Source: Streptomyces sp. A3M-1-3
GTDB lineage: Bacteria > Actinomycetota > Actinomycetes > Streptomycetales > Streptomycetaceae
DNA: 64,000 bases
Assembly (NCBI RefSeq): GCF_024213665.1
Contig: NZ_JANAVP010000015.1
Location: 62,001-126,000, forward strand
Direction of reading: 5' to 3'
Shown piece after piece: positions 57,713-64,000 of this stretch. Position 1 is the first letter of the stretch, and each line of letters starts with the position of its first letter. The notes beneath the pieces were generated by a model. That model was given only the letters and a program-made list of their open reading frames with translations, had not been told where the DNA came from and searched no databases. A program made the position numbers and the translations under genes.

Positions 57713-58252
57713 CTACGCACTCCAGGGCGCCCGGCGCGCGGCCCGCAGGGCCCGGCGCCGGCGCAGCCCCGTGAGCCGGTCGGTGTAGACGGTGCCTTCG
57801 AGATGGTCGCACTCGTGCTGGAGGCAGCGCGCGAAGAATCCGGTTCCCTCGACGCGGACGGGGGTGTTGTCCGTGGTGACGCCCTCGACGACGGCCCGGT
57901 CGCAGCGGGTCGTGCCCGCCTCGATGCCGGGCAGCGACAGGCACCCCTCAGGGCCGCGGATCTCGATCCCGTCGGCCTCCACCAGGCGCGGGTTGACGAG
58001 GTGCCCGACATGGCGGACGTCCTCGTCGTCGGGGCAGTCGTAGACGAAAACCCGCAAGGGAACACCGATCTGGTTGGCCGCCAGGCCGACGCCGTCCGCC
58101 GCGTACATCGTGGCGTACAGGTCCTCGATCAGCCGGGACAGGGCCGGACCGAAGTCGGTGACCGGCTCGCACGCGCCATGCAGCACCGGATCGCCGAGCA
58201 GGCTCATGGTGCGTACAAGGCCGGAACTGCCGGGAATCGGACGCCGTCGCAT
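57713..58252 (-). CDS. def: Peptide deformylase
   Basis: This is a 179-aa protein. DGVGLAANQIGVPLRVFVYD (motif 1), GPEGCLSLPG (motif 2, metal Cys) and CLQHECDHLEGTVYTDRL (motif 3, HExxH with two His) are all present. It removes the N-formyl group from new proteins. The start at 58252 keeps the N-terminal extension typical of the second Streptomyces deformylase. It converges on the TetR gene with a 10-bp gap. Confidence 0.93.
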   Translation of the reverse strand: MRRRPIPGSSGLVRTMSLLGDPVLHGACEPVTDFGPALSRLIEDLYATMYAADGVGLAANQIGVPLRVFVYDCPDDEDVRHVGHLVNPRLVEADGIEIRGPEGCLSLPGIEAGTTRCDRAVVEGVTTDNTPVRVEGTGFFARCLQHECDHLEGTVYTDRLTGLRRRRALRAARRAPWSA

Positions 58253-58366
58253 GGCCGCAAGCGTACGTCGGGCCGGGTCCCGCACCCTCCCGGCGGTGCC
58301 GCGGTCAGGGCCGTGGCCGGATCTCGATAGGCTGAGCCCGGACCGACGCAAGGAGGATCAAGGACG

Positions 58367-59605
58367 ATGTCAGGCAACACGGAGCCGCTGACCCCACGGG
58401 CCAAGCTGGCCGTGACGGCGGGCAAGGCCGCGGCCGCGGTGTCGCGCGCCGCCGGGCGCGGCAGCGGATCGGTGATCGGCGGCAAGGTGGCGCTGAAGCT
58501 CGACCCCGATCTGCTGGGGCGGCTGGCGCAGCACCTGGACGTCGTCCTCGTGTCGGCGACCAACGGCAAGACCACCACGACCCGGCTGATCGCCGAGGCC
58601 CTGCGGGCCAGCGGTCCCGTCGTCTCGAACGCGCTCGGCGCCAATATGCCGGCCGGCATCACCTCGGCGCTGGCGGGCGGCTCGGACGCCCGCTACGGCG
58701 TGATCGAGGTCGACGAGAAGTACCTCGCCGGTGTCGCGCGCGATGTGACGCCCAAGGCGATCGCGCTGCTGAACCTCTCGCGTGACCAGCTCGACAGGGC
58801 GGCGGAGACCCGCATGCTCGCCGAGAAGTGGCGTGAGGGCCTGGCGGGCACGAAGGCGGTCGTCATCGCCAACGCCGACGACCCGCTGATCGTGTGGGCC
58901 GCGTCGTCCTCGCCGAACGTGGTGTGGGTGGCGGCCGGCCAGGAGTGGAAGGACGACGCCTGGTCGTGCCCCTCCTGCGGCGGTGTGATGCAGCGCCCCG
59001 GCGACGACTGGTTCTGCGGAGAGTGCGGCTTCCGCCGCCCCATCCCGAGCTGGGTGCTCTCCGGCGACCACGTACTGGACCCGCACGGCTCGGCCTGGCC
59101 GATCCATCTGCAGCTGCCCGGCCGTGCCAACAAGGCGAACGCGGCCACCTCCGCCGCCGTCGCGGCCGCGTTCGGGGTGCCGCCGCAGGTCGCACTGGAG
59201 CGTATGTACCAGGTGCAGGCGGTGGCCGGGCGCTATGACGTGGTCTCCTTCCAGGGCCGTGAGCTGCGGCTTCTGCTGGCGAAGAACCCGGCGGGCTGGC
59301 TCGAAACGTTTTCCCTGATCGACCCGCCGCCCACCCCGGTGATCCTCGCCGTGAACGCCCGCGGCGCGGACGGCACGGACACCTCGTGGCTCTGGGACGT
59401 CGACTACACCCGGCTCGCCGGCCACCCGATCTTCGTGATCGGCGACCGCAAGCTGGACCTCGCGGTCCGACTGGAGGTGGCGAACCTCGACTTCCGGGTC
59501 TGCGAGACCGTCGACGAGGCCGTGCAGCTGGCGCCGCCCGGACGCATCGAGGCGATCGCCAACTACACCGCCTTCCAGGACCTGCGCCGCCGCGTCGGCA
59601 ACTAG
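58367..59605 (+). CDS. murT: Lipid II isoglutaminyl synthase subunit MurT
   Basis: This is a 412-aa Mur-ligase-like protein. VLVSATNGKTTTTRLIAEAL is the ATP loop, CPSCGGVMQRPGDDWFCGEC a zinc ribbon inserted in the central domain, and IEVDEKYLAGVARDVTPKAI a Mur ligase segment. The C-terminal part has VNARGADGTDTSWLWDVDY. With GatD it amidates the D-Glu of lipid II to D-isoglutamine. A MITE-like element separates it from gatD. Confidence 0.92.
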   Translation: MSGNTEPLTPRAKLAVTAGKAAAAVSRAAGRGSGSVIGGKVALKLDPDLLGRLAQHLDVVLVSATNGKTTTTRLIAEALRASGPVVSNALGANMPAGITSALAGGSDARYGVIEVDEKYLAGVARDVTPKAIALLNLSRDQLDRAAETRMLAEKWREGLAGTKAVVIANADDPLIVWAASSSPNVVWVAAGQEWKDDAWSCPSCGGVMQRPGDDWFCGECGFRRPIPSWVLSGDHVLDPHGSAWPIHLQLPGRANKANAATSAAVAAAFGVPPQVALERMYQVQAVAGRYDVVSFQGRELRLLLAKNPAGWLETFSLIDPPPTPVILAVNARGADGTDTSWLWDVDYTRLAGHPIFVIGDRKLDLAVRLEVANLDFRVCETVDEAVQLAPPGRIEAIANYTAFQDLRRRVGN

Positions 59606-59827
59606 GGGGGGTGTCCGGTCGATCATGCCGGGCTCGCGTGCCCTGGCACCGCGCCTCTCCCCCGTAGCCCTTCGGGCACGGGAGGTGCCCCCAGCGTTGT
59701 CGTCGGTCGCCGATGTCCGCCAGCTACCGCTGGGGGTGCCCCCACCGCGTCGACTCCCTCCTCCGCCTTGCGATGCACGGCACCAGACCCCGCTCCCTGA
59801 TCCGGCCTGATCGACCGGACGCCCCCC
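59606..59827. mobile_element. MITE-like inverted-repeat element
   Basis: The 24-bp ends at 59606-59629 and 59804-59827 are inverted and match at 22 positions (GTCCGGTCGATCA core). An inner stem GGTGCCCCCAGCG / CGCTGGGGGTGCC lies at 59684-59696 and 59728-59740. The left end begins 1 bp after the murT stop. It has no protein. Its size, terminal repeats and lack of genes fit a non-autonomous transposable element. Confidence 0.7.
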
Positions 59828-59849
59828 AAGCCCGCAGAGGATGACGAGA

Positions 59850-60578
59850 ATGAGCGACAACAGCCTGCGCCTGGTGTGGATCTACCCGGACCTGCTGAGC
59901 ACGTACGGAGACCAGGGCAACGCCCTGGTGATGGAGCGCCGGGCGCGCCAGCGCGGACTGGACGTGGCGCGCGTGGACGTGCGCAGCGACCAGCCGGTCC
60001 CGACCTCCGGCGACATCTACCTGATCGGCGGCGGCGAGGACCGGCCGCAGCGGCTGGCCGCGGAGCGGCTGCGCCGTGACGGCGGGCTGGAGCGGGCGGT
60101 CTCCAACGGCGCGATCGTCTTCTCCGTGTGCGCCGGCTACCAGATCCTCGGGCACGAGTTCATCAACGACCTCGGCGAGCGGGACCCGGGCCTCGGCCTC
60201 CTCGACGTGGTCAGCACCCGCGGCGAGGGCGAGCGGTGCGTCGGTGACGTGCTGGCCGACATCGACGAGCCGCTGGGGCTGCCGCAGCTCAGCGGCTTCG
60301 AGAACCACCAGGGCATCACGCACCTGGGCCCGACGGCCCGGCCGCTCGCCCGGACCCGCCTGGGCAAGGGCAACGGCACAGGCGACGGAACCGAGGGCGC
60401 GTACAACGGCACGGTCTTCGGTACGTACATGCACGGCCCGGTGCTCGCCCGGAACCCGCAGATCGCGGACCTGCTGCTCAAGCTGGCCCTCGACGTGAAC
60501 GCGCTGCCGCCGGTCGACGACCGGTGGTACGAAGCCCTGCGCGCGGAGCGGATCGGCGCGGCCACCCAGCCCGCCTGA
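59850..60578 (+). CDS. gatD: Lipid II isoglutaminyl synthase subunit GatD
   Basis: This is a 242-aa class I glutamine amidotransferase. GDIYLIGGGEDRPQRLAAER, IVFSVCAGYQILGHEFIND (nucleophile Cys) and TVFGTYMHGPVLARNPQIAD (catalytic His) are in order. It supplies ammonia to MurT. ATG at 59850 is preferred; one at 59841 also exists. Normally adjacent to murT, here 244 bp away because of the element. Confidence 0.9.
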   Translation: MSDNSLRLVWIYPDLLSTYGDQGNALVMERRARQRGLDVARVDVRSDQPVPTSGDIYLIGGGEDRPQRLAAERLRRDGGLERAVSNGAIVFSVCAGYQILGHEFINDLGERDPGLGLLDVVSTRGEGERCVGDVLADIDEPLGLPQLSGFENHQGITHLGPTARPLARTRLGKGNGTGDGTEGAYNGTVFGTYMHGPVLARNPQIADLLLKLALDVNALPPVDDRWYEALRAERIGAATQPA

Positions 60579-60695
60579 CCGTCCAGCTGCCGGACGCGTG
60601 GTTCGGCCCCGCCATCTCGCGCTTGTAGGGTGGCGGGGATCCAGCCGGACGACGTGGTCCGGTCGTCGGCCCACGTTGCAAAGGTAATTCGGGCA

Positions 60696-61721
60696 ATGCG
60701 AATTGGTGTACTCACCTCCGGCGGCGACTGCCCCGGCCTGAACGCCGTCATCCGTTCGGTCGTGCACCGGGCCGTCGTCGACCACGGCGACGAGGTCATC
60801 GGCTTCCACGACGGCTGGAAGGGCCTTCTGGAGTGCGATTACCGGAAGCTCGACCTGGACGCGGTGGGCGGCATCCTCGCTCGCGGCGGAACCATCCTCG
60901 GCTCCTCCCGGGTGCAGCCGGCGCATCTGCGTGACGGCGTCGAGCGCGCCCGCGGGCATGTCGCGGACCTCGGTCTGGACGCGATCATCCCGATCGGCGG
61001 CGAGGGGACCCTGAAGGCGGCGAACCTGCTGTCCGAGGCGGGCCTGCCCATCGTCGGCGTGCCCAAGACCATCGACAACGACATCGCCTCGACCGATGTC
61101 ACCTTCGGCTTCGACACGGCCGTCGGCGTCGCGACCGAGGCCCTCGACCGGCTCAAGACCACCGCCGAGTCGCATCAGCGCGTGCTCATCGTCGAGGTCA
61201 TGGGCCGCCACACCGGCTGGATCGCCCTGCACTCGGGCATGGCGGCCGGCGCGCACGCCATCGTCGTTCCGGAGCGCCCCTTCGACATCGACGAGTTGAC
61301 CGAGGTCGTCGGGCGCCGCTTCTCCGCCGGCAAGCGGTTCGCCATCGTGGTGGTGGCGGAGGGCGCGAAGCCCCGCGAGGGCTCGATGCCGTGGGACGAG
61401 GGCGGCAAGGACATCTACGGGCACGAGCGGTTCGCCGGTGTCGCCCGCCAGCTCTCCATCGAGCTGGAGGAGCGACTCGGCAAGGAGGCCCGGCCGGTCA
61501 TCCTCGGGCACGTGCAGCGGGGCGGCACCCCCACCGCGTACGACCGGGTCCTCGCCACCCGCTTCGGCTGGCATGCGGTCGAGGCCGCCCACCGGGGCGA
61601 GTTCGGCATGCTGACCGCCCTGCGCGGCACGGACATCCTCATGGTGCCCCTCGCGCAGGCCGTCGAGACGCTGAAGACCGTGCCGGACGATCGGTACGAA
61701 GAGGCGGAGTGCGTGCTCTGA
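60696..61721 (+). CDS. pfkA: 6-phosphofructokinase
   Basis: This is a 341-aa protein. MRIGVLTSGGDCPGLNAVIR, IIPIGGEGTLKAANLLSEAG, VGVPKTIDNDIASTDVTFGF (the TIDND active site) and RVLIVEVMGRHTGWIALHSG are diagnostic for group-III, mainly ATP- or PPi-linked, PFKs of actinobacteria; GGEGT and KTIDND suggest an ATP enzyme. It phosphorylates fructose 6-phosphate in glycolysis. It has its own terminator. Confidence 0.95.
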   Translation: MRIGVLTSGGDCPGLNAVIRSVVHRAVVDHGDEVIGFHDGWKGLLECDYRKLDLDAVGGILARGGTILGSSRVQPAHLRDGVERARGHVADLGLDAIIPIGGEGTLKAANLLSEAGLPIVGVPKTIDNDIASTDVTFGFDTAVGVATEALDRLKTTAESHQRVLIVEVMGRHTGWIALHSGMAAGAHAIVVPERPFDIDELTEVVGRRFSAGKRFAIVVVAEGAKPREGSMPWDEGGKDIYGHERFAGVARQLSIELEERLGKEARPVILGHVQRGGTPTAYDRVLATRFGWHAVEAAHRGEFGMLTALRGTDILMVPLAQAVETLKTVPDDRYEEAECVL

Positions 61722-61740
61722 GCCGTCTCGTACGCAATTG

Positions 61741-61774
61741 ACCGCCCCCGGCCGCAGCAGTGGCCGGGGGCGGT
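61741..61774 (+). terminator. Terminator after pfkA
   Basis: ACCGCCCCCGGCC pairs perfectly with GGCCGGGGGCGGT around GCAGCAGT and is followed by TCTAGT. It lies 19 bp after the pfkA stop. Confidence 0.8.
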
Positions 61775-61832
61775 TCTAGTCTGGGGCGGACAACAGCCGC
61801 GAATCAGGGGCATCCCCCTCGGGAGAGAACAG

Positions 61833-62789
61833 ATGGATCACAGCGGGCACGGCGACGGAATGACCATGGACCTGCCGCCGTTCACGCTGGGGCGCGGGCT
61901 GGAGTTCTCCCCCGACCCCTTCTTCCTGACCGGCAGCCTGATCGCCCTGGTGCTGTACGGCTGGGCCGTGCTGCGGCTGCGCCGGCGCGGCGACAGCTGG
62001 CCGGCCGCCCGGCCCGTCCTGTTCACCCTCGGTGTGCTGAGCGTGGCGTTCGTGACCTGCACCAAGCTGGACGACTACGGCATGGTCATGTTCAGCGTGC
62101 ACATGGTCCAGCACATGGTGATCAGCATGCTCTCCCCGATCCTGCTGCTCCTCGGGGCGCCGGTGACGCTGACGCTGCGGGCGCTGCCCTCGGCGGGGCG
62201 CGGCCGCAAGGGGCCGCGGGAACTGCTGGTGGCGCTGCTGCACAGCCGGTACATGCGGGTGGTCACGCACCCGGTGTTCACGATCCCGCTCTTCATCGCG
62301 AGCCTGTACGCGCTCTACTTCACCCCGATCTTCGACTTCCTGATGGGAAGCAAGGTGGGGCACGTGTCGATGATGGTGCACTTCCTGATGGTGGGCCTGG
62401 TCTTCTTCTGGCCGATCATGGGCGTGGACCCGGGTCCGCACCGGCCCGGCTATGTGATGCGGATGCTGGAGCTGTTCGCCGGCATGCCGTTCCACGCCTT
62501 CTTCGGCATCGCGCTGATGATGGCGACCGAGCCCATGATCGGCACGTACGCGAACCCGCCCGCCTCGCTCGGCATCGACGCGCTGACCGACCAGAACGCC
62601 GCCGGCGGCATCGCCTGGGCGTTCAGCGAGATCCCCTCGGTCCTGGTCCTGCTCGCCCTGGTCTTCCAGTGGTACAAGTCCGAGCAGCGCACGGCCCGGC
62701 GCGCCGACCGGGCCGCCGACCGCGACGGCGACAAGGAACTGGAGGCGTACAACGCCTATCTCGCGTCGCTCCAGGCGCGCGGCCGGTAG
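61833..62789 (+). CDS. ctaG: CtaG-like cytochrome c oxidase assembly protein
   Basis: This is a 318-aa membrane protein with a His-rich N-terminus (MDHSGHGDGMTMDLPPF) and about seven hydrophobic helices. MVMFSVHMVQHMVISMLSPI, THPVFTIPLFIASLYALYFT and HVSMMVHFLMVGLVFFWPIM carry the conserved His/Met pairs of the caa3-CtaG family. It helps deliver copper or assemble the oxidase. Confidence 0.88.
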   Translation: MDHSGHGDGMTMDLPPFTLGRGLEFSPDPFFLTGSLIALVLYGWAVLRLRRRGDSWPAARPVLFTLGVLSVAFVTCTKLDDYGMVMFSVHMVQHMVISMLSPILLLLGAPVTLTLRALPSAGRGRKGPRELLVALLHSRYMRVVTHPVFTIPLFIASLYALYFTPIFDFLMGSKVGHVSMMVHFLMVGLVFFWPIMGVDPGPHRPGYVMRMLELFAGMPFHAFFGIALMMATEPMIGTYANPPASLGIDALTDQNAAGGIAWAFSEIPSVLVLLALVFQWYKSEQRTARRADRAADRDGDKELEAYNAYLASLQARGR

Positions 62790-62874
62790 CGGCGGGCCCC
62801 TCCCCGGGGCGACGATGGGTCCCTGACCGCCGTCCGGGCGCACCCCGTCCGGACTGCCGGGAGAAGGGAACCCC

Positions 62875-63033
62875 ATGCCCGGATCTACGAAGGCGATGGC
62901 CGCACTCACCCTCGGCGGCCTGGTGGTCGTGACCGCCTACACCGTGGCGCTCGGCAGCAACGGCTGGCTGTGGTTCGGCTGGATCGTGCTCGGTCTGCTG
63001 ACCGCCGGCATGGCGGTGTCGCGCAACACCTGA
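62875..63033 (+). CDS. Small membrane protein, 52 aa
   Basis: MPGSTKAMAALTLGGLVVVT, followed by YTVALGSNGWLWFGWIVLGL and LTAGMAVSRNT, gives two transmembrane helices. GAGAAGGGA precedes the ATG. It is downstream of ctaG in the same direction. Such small proteins are common next to oxidase genes in Streptomyces. Confidence 0.65.
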   Translation: MPGSTKAMAALTLGGLVVVTAYTVALGSNGWLWFGWIVLGLLTAGMAVSRNT

Positions 63034-63087
63034 GGCTCCGCGCCGGGCGGACCCGAGCCGGAGTGCCCCCGCCGGGGACCCCACGCC

Positions 63088-63444
63088 TCACGGCCTGTCG
63101 TCGCTGTGGCCGCACACCCAGGCCAGCGCGTCGTGCACGCCCCGGATGAAGTCCCGGGGGACCGTCCGCTGCGTGGTGTCCTCCAGCTGCACGGTGGCGG
63201 CGTCCACCTCCGCGGTCAGCTGGGGGATGTCCGGCGGGCCCTCGATGCGGGCGCCGGTTATCGGGGCGTCCTCCCCCCGGCCCAGTGCCCACAGATAACC
63301 GGTCAGGACGCCCCGGGAGAGCTGCGTCTGCCGGTCCGGCCCGGCGGCTGCGGCGTCGAGCGCACTGTGTGCCTCCTCGACCTCGGCGCGGAGCCGGGTC
63401 CCCACGGTCCGGTCTTTGTGCCTTCCCTTTTGCTGAGTGCTCAT
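63088..63444 (-). CDS. Hypothetical protein, 118 aa
   Basis: MSTQQKGRHKDRTVGTRLRA is followed by QTQLSRGVLTGYLWALGRGE and VPRDFIRGVHDALAWVCGHS. It looks like a helical soluble protein. It is divergent to the DUF4235 gene. No family is recognised. Confidence 0.65.
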   Translation of the reverse strand: MSTQQKGRHKDRTVGTRLRAEVEEAHSALDAAAAGPDRQTQLSRGVLTGYLWALGRGEDAPITGARIEGPPDIPQLTAEVDAATVQLEDTTQRTVPRDFIRGVHDALAWVCGHSDDRP

Positions 63445-63592
63445 ATTGGTACGTGTGTCCCCTTTTCCCGTGGTGATGTGCACGGGGTACGGCGCGTGTG
63501 CGGCGGCCGTGAACGGGAAAACGCAGGCAAGCGGGACGCGCCGCCCGTCGATACGCCGACGCATCGATACCTGTGACCGCGGAGGAGCTGGG

Positions 63593-63898
63593 ATGAAGAC
63601 CAGGACCAAGAAGCGGAAGCTTCCGCTTGCGTACAAGCCGGTCGGGTTCGTTCTCAGCTGGGCCGGTGGTGCGCTGGCCGGCCTCGCCTTCCAGCAGGCG
63701 TGGAAGGCGATCCGGCACGAGGACAACGCGCCGGACGCCCTGGACGAGGACCGCGGCTGGGGCGAGATCCTGCTGGCGGCGGCTGTGCAGGGTGCGATCT
63801 TCGCCGTCGTACGCAGCGCTGTTGACCGGTCCGGCGCCGCGGGCATCCGGCGCGCGACCGGCGTGTGGCCCGCCCCCGCGGGTGGGGGCAGGGACTAG
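63593..63898 (+). CDS. DUF4235 membrane protein
   Basis: This is a 101-aa protein. YKPVGFVLSWAGGALAGLAF and QQAWKAIRHEDNAPDALDED then GEILLAAAVQGAIFAVVRSA match DUF4235 proteins, with two membrane helices. GGAGGAGCTGGG precedes the ATG. The function is unknown; it is widely distributed in actinobacteria. Confidence 0.85.
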   Translation: MKTRTKKRKLPLAYKPVGFVLSWAGGALAGLAFQQAWKAIRHEDNAPDALDEDRGWGEILLAAAVQGAIFAVVRSAVDRSGAAGIRRATGVWPAPAGGGRD

Positions 63899-63930
63899 GA
63901 CCGGGTGCCTGGGAAGCCGGGGAGCCGCGC

Positions 63931-64000
63931 ATGGACGCCGACAAGAGCGACCGGGACGCCCTGCTGGACGGGATGACGGTCGACGACCGGCACCCCGAGC
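63931..64000 (+). CDS. Partial gene at the right edge
   Basis: ATG at 63931 opens MDADKSDRDALLDGMTVDDR and runs off the window. GGGGAG lies upstream. The visible residues are acidic. Too little is present to name the protein. Confidence 0.4.
   Translation, partial: MDADKSDRDALLDGMTVDDRHPE

Noticed and set aside
59724..61592. 622-codon minus-strand frame opposite gatD and pfkA
   Set aside because: Antisense to two well-recognised genes, with shadow-like composition.

Overview
The window is very GC-rich, uses actinobacterial codons with many GTG starts, and carries host genes of typical Streptomyces type: acyl-CoA dehydrogenase with a divergent TetR, peptide deformylase, MurT/GatD, 6-phosphofructokinase and a CtaG-like protein. 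I read it as a Streptomyces chromosome holding a temperate siphovirus prophage. The prophage fills about 1-55.6 kb, its left end lies beyond the window, and host chromosome runs from about 55.7 kb to the right edge.

Prophage, left to right. 0-2.4 kb is accessory: a partial XRE regulator and two paralogous divergent modules, each a small helical protein opposite a ribbon-helix-helix regulator with a pair of palindromic operators. 2.2-5.9 kb holds a DUF3307-like membrane protein, a membrane-anchored collagen-like protein, holin candidates, an amidase endolysin and an HNH homing-type endonuclease. 6-25.3 kb is the late operon, transcribed leftward: HNH, kinase, small and large terminase, HK97-type portal, protease and capsid, connectors, tail tube, a tail chaperone with a canonical -1 frameshift site, tape measure, and tail-tip and fibre proteins. 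25.3-31.5 kb resembles the transfer region of actinomycete integrative conjugative elements: an FtsK/TraB-type translocase, an SpdB-like membrane protein, and many small proteins. The SpdB-like gene contains ten GGTACC hexamers packed directly upstream of the translocase. 31.7-32.7 kb holds an HTH regulator with tandem palindromic operators and a HicAB toxin-antitoxin pair. 32.7-53.1 kb is the leftward early operon, largely translation-coupled: HTH repressor, excisionase-like protein, antirepressor, a beta-class DNA methyltransferase, YqaJ exonuclease plus RecT, a replication initiator, helicase loader, DnaB helicase, a PAPS-reductase-like protein, a MazG-like protein and a J-domain-like protein. 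The initiator gene contains six iterons that look like an internal origin. 53.1-55.55 kb is the immunity and integration end: two divergent HTH regulators around a 246-bp control region, then a tyrosine integrase. A strong terminator separates the integrase from the host acyl-CoA dehydrogenase.

Host segment. Acyl-CoA dehydrogenase and a TetR regulator share an operator region. They are followed by deformylase, murT, a 222-bp MITE-like inverted-repeat element inserted right after the murT stop, gatD, pfkA with a terminator, ctaG and small membrane or unknown genes.

The most interesting points are the iteron cluster inside the initiator gene, the GGTACC array in front of a conjugation-type translocase inside a tailed prophage, the twin operator modules, and the repeats upstream of the small terminase.
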